From: JAFGLZ01 sp964390905
GTDB taxonomy: Bacteria > Planctomycetota > Phycisphaerae > UBA1845 > JAFGLZ01
Assembly: GCA_964390905.1 (NCBI GenBank)
Contig: CAYMLO010000042.1
Span: 1 to 64,000 of the forward strand
DNA length: 64,000 bases
Reading direction: 5' to 3'
How positions within the stretch are numbered: the stretch's first letter is position 1; every line of letters begins with the position of its first letter. Of the stretch, positions 7,879-14,927 are shown piece by piece. The notes beneath the pieces are model-generated. The model worked only from the letters and a program-made list of their open reading frames with translations. It was not told the DNA's origin and did not search any database. The position numbers and the translations under genes are program-made.

Positions 7879-9098
7879 GCTCCGCAGATGACATAGACCG
7901 ATCAATCAAGAAGCTGCGCTTCACGACCCGTGCGGCCACCGATGAGCGGATTCTGGCCGATGCGTCGGCGGCCCTGGCAGAAGCGCGGAGAACGTCGCTT
8001 GAGGCAAGACAGTCGAGCGTTTGGAGGATCATCATGAAAAGCCATTGGACCAAACTTGGCGCCGCGGCGGCGGTGATCGTGGCGGCGGCGGTGCTGTTCC
8101 CGATCGCCCTGGACGAGACGGCCGCACCGGCCTATGCGATCGAGCAGACGATTGAGGCCAACCGTGCGGTTCGGGCGATCCAGGTCAGCTTCGAGCCGGC
8201 TGGCGGCGGGGTGGGCGAGATGTGGGCCCAGTTTGACGACGGTGGAGGGCTGATCCGACTTCGCATGGATTTCCCCAACACGCCTGGGGACGGCCCGAAG
8301 GTCGTGATCTGGGAGGACGACAAGGCGAAGGTGTGGTTCAAGCGGAAGAAGACGGCGTGCATCGTCCACGAGCGGAACACTCTCAGGCAGATGCCCCCGG
8401 GCGATAGGCAGGCGTTCTTCAATCCGAAGGCTGCGGGGGAGGAGCTTCTCGAGGCACGGGCGCGGGAAGACACCTGCATTGAGACGACCGAGCCGAGCGC
8501 CCCGGGAGACCCCATCACGCTGACCGTGACCAAGGGCGGACAAGACGAGGTGCGTCTCGTGTTTCAGGTCGATCCGGAGACCAAGCTGCTGCGACAGATC
8601 GAGAAGCACGAGCGGAAGGGCGATACGTACGTCTTTAGGTCCCGGGTGAAGTACGTGGCCTACAACGCGTCGGTGGACCCCAACGCGTTCGTGCTGGACA
8701 TCCCTGACGACGTCTTGTGCGTCGACCAGACCGACCCGGAGATCGGGCTGGCCAAGGGGGATCTGACCAGCAAGCAGATCGCGGCCAAGGTAGCCCGCGA
8801 GTTCTTTGTAGCGCTGATCGCCAAGGACTACCTCAAGGCAGGCAGACTCCTCGGCGGGCCGTCGGCCGGGTGGATGAAGAAGACGTTCGGCGGGGTGACT
8901 TACGTCCGTGTCGTGTCGGTTGGCGAGGCGGCCCGGCCTCCGAAGTCGAAAGGCCTCAAGCTCATGGTCACGTGCGAGGTTGAGCTGGAGCGGGATGGCG
9001 TCAAGAAGGTCGAGAAGTACGATGTCTACGTCCGGCCGACCTACAGCCTTCCGGGTCGCTGGGCGATCTCCGGCGGGGATTTCTACAAGAACCTGTAG
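7875..9098 (+). CDS. Membrane-anchored partner of the ECF sigma factor, likely anti-sigma factor
   Basis: This 407-residue protein has a charged cytoplasmic N-terminus of about 55 residues (begins MSSADDIDRSIKKLRF). One transmembrane segment follows (LGAAAAVIVAAAVLFPIAL, about residues 60-78), and then a long exported domain. The exported part has beta-rich blocks (RAIQVSFEP, GLIRLRMDFPN, KVVIWEDDKAKVWF, VFQVDPETKLLRQIEKHE) reminiscent of LolA/outer-membrane-lipoprotein-sorting folds. A second module from about residue 300 has an NTF2-like look (VAREFFVALIAKDYLKAGRLLGG). No zinc-binding anti-sigma HxxxCxxC motif is present, so the anti-sigma role rests on topology and the overlapping sigma gene. 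Confidence 0.65.
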   Translation: MSSADDIDRSIKKLRFTTRAATDERILADASAALAEARRTSLEARQSSVWRIIMKSHWTKLGAAAAVIVAAAVLFPIALDETAAPAYAIEQTIEANRAVRAIQVSFEPAGGGVGEMWAQFDDGGGLIRLRMDFPNTPGDGPKVVIWEDDKAKVWFKRKKTACIVHERNTLRQMPPGDRQAFFNPKAAGEELLEARAREDTCIETTEPSAPGDPITLTVTKGGQDEVRLVFQVDPETKLLRQIEKHERKGDTYVFRSRVKYVAYNASVDPNAFVLDIPDDVLCVDQTDPEIGLAKGDLTSKQIAAKVAREFFVALIAKDYLKAGRLLGGPSAGWMKKTFGGVTYVRVVSVGEAARPPKSKGLKLMVTCEVELERDGVKKVEKYDVYVRPTYSLPGRWAISGGDFYKNL

Positions 9099-9214
9099 GC
9101 GTGCAGCGTCGCGATTCAGATGAGGCGGCCGGGGCAACGGTCGCCTCATTTCGTTGGGGACCTGCTGGCAAACACGTCCTGGAACCGATCGGCCACCCCC
9201 CTGAGTCTGGCACG

Positions 9215-9244
9215 TTGGAATCGCTGCGCAGCCAGTGCTACACT
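9215..9244 (+). promoter_or_regulatory. Putative promoter just upstream of the Nudix-nitrilase gene
   Basis: TTGGAA and TACACT are separated by 18 bases, and the -10 box ends seven bases before the ATG at 9252. No Shine-Dalgarno precedes that ATG. The arrangement matches the one seen before alr and suggests a leaderless transcript. Confidence 0.42.
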
Positions 9245-9251
9245 TCTGGCC

Positions 9252-10838
9252 ATGACGGAGCCGAACGGGCAGGTCGTTCACGGCGTGGTGGCGGTTATCT
9301 GCAAGGATGGGCGGTTTCTCAGTATCCGTCGGCCCATGGGGATCGAGCTGGGCGGGCGGTGGTGTTTCCCCGGCGGGGCGGTCGAGCCGGGCGAGTCGCA
9401 GGCGGACGCGGTGGTTCGCGAAGTCCGCGAAGAGGTAGGACTGGACGTCGAGGCCGGCCGGAAGGTGTGGGAGTGGACCGCGCCTGAAGGTCGGCTGATC
9501 CTGCATTGGTGGTCGACGCGGCTGGTCGATCCCGATCAGGCACTTCAACTCAATCCGGACGAGGCGGCCGAGGCGATCTGGGCGACGGCGGAGGAGTTGC
9601 GGCGGCTGCCCGGGATTCTCGCCAACGACATCGAGTTTCTCGATTTCACCGAGACCACCGAGGCGGGGTGCGTCACTCGCCGAGCGTTCGTTTTGGGGGG
9701 CGCGGGCGCGACGGTGGCTGCGGTGTTGGGAGCGGGATCAGGTAGCCCGGCGGCGGAGCGCTCCGAGGCGACGCCGAATCGAAGGAGGCGCACGAAGATG
9801 CCAACCGAATCGACGATGGGCGTCATCCAGACGCGGCCGGCGGGGCTGAAGCTGGCCGATTGGCACGAAGAGGACGCCAAGCGCTACGCGAACTACAACA
9901 GCCGGCTGAACAGCCGTACCGCGAAGTTCGACCGAGCGTTCTTCGAGCACGTCGAGACGCGATACATCGACTACGTCTGCGGCCTGCTGCGACAGGCCGG
10001 GGAGCGGAAGATCGATTTGGTCTTGCTGCCCGAGGCGATGCTTGTGGTCAGCCGGAACATCAGCCGGCGACACCGTGACAAGTTCATCGAGCTGTGCCGT
10101 TGGAGCTGCAAGGCATACTTCGATGCGATCCGACCGATCGCCAAGAAGTTCAACATGATCATCGCGACCTGCCTGTACCAGGTGGACGACGCAGGGCGGA
10201 TGACGAACGACGGCGTCTTGACCGACGGGGATGGTCAGACGGCAGGCATCTACCACAAGGTCCACCTGCCGGGGTGGCACGACGAGGACGGGACGGAGGT
10301 GACCAACTTCACGGCCGGCGACGGCTATCCCGTCTTCGCGACGCGCGTGGGCAAGGTCGGATTCCTGATCTGCTACGACATCGACTTCCCGGAGGCGGCC
10401 AGCTGCCTGGCGCTGGCGGGTGCGGATGCGATCCTGCATCCCACGGTAGGGTACAACTTCCCGGACGAGGAGGAGCAGGTGGCCGAGGCCCGGCTGCGAA
10501 CGCGGGCGACCGACAACCACGTCGTGGTGGCCTGCGCGATGCCCGGCGCCGGCCCGGTTCGCGAGGGTGGCTGCAGCGCGATCGTCGATCAAAGGGGGTC
10601 GGTCGTCGCGGCGGCCGGCAAGAGCCGCGAGGCCATCATCCAGGCGCGGGTCTGTCTGGGTGCGCCGCGCGTGCGGTACTGGGGCAAGCGCCGGTCGGAC
10701 GCCCGAGAGACGCTCCGCCGCAAGCGCCGTCCTGATACGTATGGCGTCCTGGTCGAGAAGCGTCCGCCCGGACTCCCAAAGGGCAACCACCGATGGGGGC
10801 GAGACTATCTGTACGAGCCGGAGGTCGGCCTGCCGTAG
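9252..10838 (+). CDS. Fusion: Nudix hydrolase - Tat-like segment - nitrilase-superfamily amidohydrolase
   Basis: One uninterrupted frame of 528 residues encodes two enzymes. Residues 1-135 are a Nudix hydrolase with a perfect Nudix box (GAVEPGESQADAVVREVREE, then VGL). Residues 141-165 look like a twin-arginine signal peptide (TRRAFVLGGAG followed by a hydrophobic Ala/Gly/Val run and SPAAE). Residues 183-528 are a carbon-nitrogen hydrolase with the Glu-Lys-Cys triad in LLPEAML, IYHKVHLPG and LICYDIDFPEA. An internal ATG at 9798 has a strong Shine-Dalgarno, so the nitrilase part may also be made alone. No in-frame start codon sits directly before the Tat-like segment. The possibilities are a real fusion, two genes merged by a lost stop or frameshift, or a chimera with an internal anchor. 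The nitrilase substrate is unknown. Confidence 0.85.
   Translation: MTEPNGQVVHGVVAVICKDGRFLSIRRPMGIELGGRWCFPGGAVEPGESQADAVVREVREEVGLDVEAGRKVWEWTAPEGRLILHWWSTRLVDPDQALQLNPDEAAEAIWATAEELRRLPGILANDIEFLDFTETTEAGCVTRRAFVLGGAGATVAAVLGAGSGSPAAERSEATPNRRRRTKMPTESTMGVIQTRPAGLKLADWHEEDAKRYANYNSRLNSRTAKFDRAFFEHVETRYIDYVCGLLRQAGERKIDLVLLPEAMLVVSRNISRRHRDKFIELCRWSCKAYFDAIRPIAKKFNMIIATCLYQVDDAGRMTNDGVLTDGDGQTAGIYHKVHLPGWHDEDGTEVTNFTAGDGYPVFATRVGKVGFLICYDIDFPEAASCLALAGADAILHPTVGYNFPDEEEQVAEARLRTRATDNHVVVACAMPGAGPVREGGCSAIVDQRGSVVAAAGKSREAIIQARVCLGAPRVRYWGKRRSDARETLRRKRRPDTYGVLVEKRPPGLPKGNHRWGRDYLYEPEVGLP
9782..9788 (+). promoter_or_regulatory. Internal ribosome binding site before the nitrilase domain
   Basis: AAGGAGG lies nine bases before an in-frame ATG at 9798, which opens the nitrilase domain (MPTESTMGVIQ). 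This is one of the best Shine-Dalgarno matches in the neighbourhood and sits inside the coding frame. Confidence 0.55.
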
Positions 10839-10938
10839 GCTGCGCGGACCGTCTGGGCGACGAGCGGCGCATACGAGGCCCAGATCCCGGGCGTGCGTCG
10901 CGAGGGATCGCCTCCGCGACGAGGGATTGCGGACAGTA

Positions 10939-10967
10939 TTGTGGTTCGGTGCTCAGGGGACTATATT
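10939..10967 (+). promoter_or_regulatory. Putative promoter of the PKD-lipase gene
   Basis: TTGTGG and TATATT are separated by 17 bases in an AT-richer patch, 54 bases upstream of the start codon at 11022. Read by eye only. Confidence 0.35.
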
Positions 10968-11021
10968 GGGTGATAGCGTTACCCATAGGGCGTGGGGCAG
11001 CACTTCCTGGAGGCGGACAAG

Positions 11022-13664
11022 ATGGACTATCCTACGAAGAGGCGGGTTTTCTTGGGCTTCTCCGCAGCGGCGCTTGTGGCGGTGCCTGCCATATCATTCC
11101 TTCCCAGTTGTTGGATTCCCACGATCCTGCCTCAACCATCGGAGCCTCAACCATGGGAGCCTCCGGCGGACCCGCAACCCTCCTACATCGTCGTTCACGC
11201 GCTTAACCCTGAAGGAATAGAGATCAACACAATTGAAGGCATGGATGAGGATGGACGCCCTGGTCCTATAGCATACGACGGGGACGACTCTCTTGGATTT
11301 GCTCCTATCAAGCCACCAAAAGAGATCTCCCCCGGGGCGCATACCATCAGTGTCGCCTTCAACGGGATAAAGCTAGAACGAGCGATAGACATCCCGGAAG
11401 GGCAAACGCAGGTCCTCGTTTTCATATTCCGAAGGACCGACTGTGACATAGCTGGCATCCTCGATAACGCTAATCTGTCACGGGGGATTTCGGCAGAAGG
11501 CAGTTGGGGCCTTCTGGGGGGGGTGGGCATAGATGGGAGGGAGTATGATAAACACGAATGGAACGATGACTGTTTCTGTCTTGAAATATCGGGAAGTGCC
11601 AGAACAGGGGACACTACGAGCACGTCCCACGGCAGCTTCAGCGGCTCTGTTTCATACACGCTGAACAGCTCGCTGTTTGCACTGAACATGGAGTGTGAGC
11701 TAACCGAGGCGGGTACGGGCATGTTCCATGGGGCAGGGGTTGAGGTCAGTTTCAGAGGCAAATTCAACGAAGTCTCTAAACCAGTGTCTATAGGCATCGA
11801 GTCATCCGATGTGTTTACTAATTGGTTCGTTCAATATAACCTAAGGGGATCGTATCCGTGGGCCAGACTCAACGATAACTTCAACCGGCTTGCACTTGAC
11901 ACTCCAACGCCGGACCAGTGGTCCGAACCGTTTCGTGGCTATCCCCTCGTTGTCGGGGAGGATACCTACCTGAGGGGCAAGGAGGGCCTCCACCTTCACA
12001 CCGTTCCTGCAAGTGTCAACTATTACAGCCTCGCGTTCGGCATGCAATGCGCGGACTGCACGGCTGACGACTACGGTTCGTCAGGATCGATGAGGGTGAG
12101 TGCGAGCCAAGGAAATGCCTTTGATCGGTACAGTTATGCCTCTGGCCCGCTCAGTGTCAGTGGCTCGCTGACCGGTCTGAGCATGGCCTCAGTCCCCTAC
12201 GACCTCGCCGGGACGGGAGTCAGATATGAGGAAGGCCGACCGCCCGTTGCTTCCTTCACGGCTACACCGTCCACAGGAAGGGCTCTCGTTCGTCAGCCCA
12301 TGACGTTTGATGCATCCTCTTCGCACGACGCAGACGGCGAGATAGTGCACTACCATTGGCGCTTCGGCGACGGCGAGTCCGTCGTGAATGATCACGAGAC
12401 CACCGAGGTCGTTCATACCTACACAGAGCCCGGCGAGTACAAGGTCAAGCTGTCGGTGACAGACGATGACGGGTACATGAATTCCACCACCTTGACCGTG
12501 CAGGCCAGCTCACCCGTGCTTCTGGTTCATGGTTGGCATGGAAGTCGAAACAACTGGGCGTTGTTCGAAAGATGGTTGGGGAAGGACGGGTACGACCCCT
12601 ACGTACTCGAGTACGATGACTCGGCTTGCGCCTCGGCAGGGGCCGTAGAGCTTTCTGCACGCGTGGACAAGATTCTTGAGCCGTACGGTCAACTGGGCGA
12701 CGACGGACGGAAGCTCGACATCATCGCCCACAGCTTTGGCGGGTTGGTGTCAAGGTACTACGTCGAAAGCATGGGTGGAGATAGGAACGTCGACCACCTC
12801 ATCATGCTCGCTACCCCCAACCACGGGACGCGACTCGCAGACTACTTGACCGGACAGATGAACGACGGGGATGCTGCGAGTGTTGTGGAAGTCATACTGG
12901 GCCTCTACTCGGGTCTAAGGCCGGACAGGGCCTGGTGTTCCTCCTCTAACCTCAGGACGAAGAACAACGACTTCTTGGACACGTTGAACTTACACTTCAG
13001 GTTGGATCGGATCGACACGCAGTACTTCGTCATCGCGGGGACGGGCCACTACCCCAAGAACTACACATCGAGTGCGAGCTTCCTTCCTGGGCCAGACGAC
13101 GGTGTCGTTGCGCTTAGCAGCGCTCGGCTTGTGGGTGTGCCGCTGTATTGCGTTGAGTTGGACCATTCGTCAATTGTAAACCCGTATAATGTAAAGGAAA
13201 GGACATCCGAAGAGCTGTCGGCACGCGAGGAAGTGCTGAGGTGTCTGTACGACGACACCATCAAACCGATTCTCCGGGATGTTTCTCCTTCGGCGGCGTA
13301 CCCGTGCCCTTGGGATGACCCCGATGATAGTCAGCCCCTGATCAACGGCGCCGCAACGTTTTCGATACAACTCAAACAGGGGAGTAGTGCGGCCGATGGG
13401 TTTGACGTTACCGCAGGGGTGTCAAGGGTCGAGGTCGGGTTCAGGTTTGAGTTCTGCGATTTTGAGTTTGCCTTGACGACACCGTCGCAGGGGACGATAA
13501 CGCCCTCAGTGGCGCAAGAGGATCCGAACGTAGATTATGTCCAGTACGACGGCCTCTGGAGGTATACCGTCAACAACCCAGAAAGCGGACGCTGGGAGTG
13601 GTACATCAAGGCACTGGAGCTCCCCGAGGATGGCGAGGACATCACGGTGTACGCGCTTTGGTAG
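11022..13664 (+). CDS. Exported PKD-domain alpha/beta-hydrolase (lipase-like)
   Basis: The ATG at 11022 has TGGAGG eight bases upstream and opens with a Tat-like signal (YPTKRRVFLGFSAAAL) ending in a possible but imperfect lipobox (LPSC, C30). The mature part of the 880-residue protein has an unassigned beta-rich N-terminal half. A PKD domain follows (PPVASFTATPSTG, FDASSSHDADGEI, WRFGDGE, HTYTEPGEYKVKLSVTDDDG). Then comes an alpha/beta-hydrolase with oxyanion loop LLVHGWHGSRNNW, nucleophile elbow IAHSFGGLVSRYY, likely acid in GPDDGVVAL and likely histidine in ELDHSSI. The tail (about 780-880) is another beta module. The lipase/PGAP1-like fold suggests ester hydrolysis outside the cytoplasm. 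The gene is visibly less GC-rich than its neighbours, which hints at separate ancestry. Confidence 0.8.
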   Translation: MDYPTKRRVFLGFSAAALVAVPAISFLPSCWIPTILPQPSEPQPWEPPADPQPSYIVVHALNPEGIEINTIEGMDEDGRPGPIAYDGDDSLGFAPIKPPKEISPGAHTISVAFNGIKLERAIDIPEGQTQVLVFIFRRTDCDIAGILDNANLSRGISAEGSWGLLGGVGIDGREYDKHEWNDDCFCLEISGSARTGDTTSTSHGSFSGSVSYTLNSSLFALNMECELTEAGTGMFHGAGVEVSFRGKFNEVSKPVSIGIESSDVFTNWFVQYNLRGSYPWARLNDNFNRLALDTPTPDQWSEPFRGYPLVVGEDTYLRGKEGLHLHTVPASVNYYSLAFGMQCADCTADDYGSSGSMRVSASQGNAFDRYSYASGPLSVSGSLTGLSMASVPYDLAGTGVRYEEGRPPVASFTATPSTGRALVRQPMTFDASSSHDADGEIVHYHWRFGDGESVVNDHETTEVVHTYTEPGEYKVKLSVTDDDGYMNSTTLTVQASSPVLLVHGWHGSRNNWALFERWLGKDGYDPYVLEYDDSACASAGAVELSARVDKILEPYGQLGDDGRKLDIIAHSFGGLVSRYYVESMGGDRNVDHLIMLATPNHGTRLADYLTGQMNDGDAASVVEVILGLYSGLRPDRAWCSSSNLRTKNNDFLDTLNLHFRLDRIDTQYFVIAGTGHYPKNYTSSASFLPGPDDGVVALSSARLVGVPLYCVELDHSSIVNPYNVKERTSEELSAREEVLRCLYDDTIKPILRDVSPSAAYPCPWDDPDDSQPLINGAATFSIQLKQGSSAADGFDVTAGVSRVEVGFRFEFCDFEFALTTPSQGTITPSVAQEDPNVDYVQYDGLWRYTVNNPESGRWEWYIKALELPEDGEDITVYALW

Positions 13665-13822
13665 GCCTTTGGGGGTTTGCACAGGGGAGTAGCGATGCTA
13701 CTTGAGAGACGACTGTCGCCGCCTTGGCCTCGCGTCGGGCGAGTGGGTCCTTGCCAGTGTCTGGTCCAAGGTCGCTGACAGCTTTGCTCTCCACCGTTTC
13801 TACCACGGGCAAGGGAGTGCCC

Positions 13823-14557
13823 ATGTCAAGCGTCCAATCGCGCGCGAACGCGTCAGCCAAGCCGGGCGGCATCGGGACGATGCGGGAACGGTCGCTGCAC
13901 GCGGCGCTGAAGGACTGGTACGCCAGGCCGTCCGACCGCCTCGAGGCCGCCGTCGATGGGTACTGGGTTGACATCGTCCGCGGCGATCTCCTCATCGAAA
14001 TCCAGACGGGCAACTTCTCGTCGCTGAAGCGCAAGCTCGCGACGCTCACCGAGCGCCATCCTGTGCGCCTGGTCTACCCGATTGCGCAGGAGAAATGGAT
14101 CGTCCGGCTTGCCAGCAACGGGCTGGACCGATTGAGTCGTCGCAAGTCGCCCAAGCGCGGGAACCTGATGCACGTTTTTGAGGAGTTGGTGAGCATTCCG
14201 GATCTGCTGGCGAACGCGAACTTCTCGCTGGAGGTGCTCCTGATTCGGGAGGAGGAGATCCGGCGGAGACATCCCCGCGGGCGTTGGCGACGTGGTGGCT
14301 GGGGCACCCACGACCGCGCCTTGCTCGAGGTGGTCGAGCGCATCCGGCTGAGGTGTCCGTCGGATTTTCGCGCGCTGCTGCCAGCGGGCCTGCCCGATCC
14401 ATTCACGACGGCGGACCTCGGTCGGGCCATTGGCGAGCCCCGGTATCTGGCGCAAAAAATGGGTTATTGCTTGCGGAAGATGAAGGCCGTCGGTGTCGTG
14501 GGAAAGCGCGCGAATGCATGGCTTTACTCTAGAGATGTATGCGGCACAGGCGGTTAG
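13823..14557 (+). CDS. Uncharacterised protein with nuclease-like ExQ core and C-terminal winged-helix-like region
   Basis: With the ATG at 13823 (AAGGGAG five bases upstream) the product is 244 residues; the frame is open upstream but without a comparable ribosome site. The N-terminal half contains HAALKDWY, then VDGYWVDIVRGDLLIEIQTG and FSSLKRKLATL. An acidic residue followed by a strand with EIQ recalls the PD-(D/E)xK nuclease core with Gln in place of Lys. A basic patch follows (RRKSPKRG). The last 70 residues (PFTTADLGRAIGE, YLAQKMGYCLRKM, VVGKRANAWLY) look like a winged helix. It has no operon partner. A DNA-processing role is inference only; I cannot assign a family with certainty. Confidence 0.6.
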   Translation: MSSVQSRANASAKPGGIGTMRERSLHAALKDWYARPSDRLEAAVDGYWVDIVRGDLLIEIQTGNFSSLKRKLATLTERHPVRLVYPIAQEKWIVRLASNGLDRLSRRKSPKRGNLMHVFEELVSIPDLLANANFSLEVLLIREEEIRRRHPRGRWRRGGWGTHDRALLEVVERIRLRCPSDFRALLPAGLPDPFTTADLGRAIGEPRYLAQKMGYCLRKMKAVGVVGKRANAWLYSRDVCGTGG

Positions 14558-14918
14558 TCTCCTCAGGCAGTGCCGCTGGTCGCCGAAAGCTCATCGAACG
14601 CTGGCAAAAAAACCCGCTGGACAACGCTGCTTGCTGAGGTTAGTATGGACTAGAGTAGAGCCCCGATAATCTAGGCTCTGCGTGAGAGGGGCTAAGGCTG
14701 CGGCTGAGGGAGACCTGGTTGAGGCGAGGGAAACCAGGTTTGCTGTACATGCCTCTCTTCCACAGACCGACTATCGATTCATGCGAGGCCGCATAGATAG
14801 CGCGATCGGGGCTTCTCGAAGGCGACGGTCATCGTGGGCCAACTTGCGACCGCGGCCGGTGGGTGCCGGGCTGGACGGGCGCCCCGTGATCATTGGGTTC
14901 ATGTCTGCGTAAGGAGGT
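14558..14918 (+). other. Gene-free stretch with two small inverted repeats
   Basis: No convincing gene is seen. AGAGCC (14657-14662) pairs with GGCTCT (14674-14679), and ACCTGGTT (14713-14720) pairs with AACCAGGT (14732-14739). Neither is followed by a T tract, so they are not clear terminators. A strong AAGGAGG at 14911-14917 belongs to the next gene. Confidence 0.4.
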
Positions 14919-14927
14919 ATGAGCGCG

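Noticed and set aside
7902..9548. 548-residue minus-strand reading frame
   Set aside because: It spans the antisense of the sigma-partner gene and part of the Nudix gene; composition rich in Arg/Leu/His with no recognisable fold.
14682..14912. 76-residue plus-strand reading frame in the gene-free stretch
   Set aside because: No ribosome site and Arg-rich composition typical of a chance frame.
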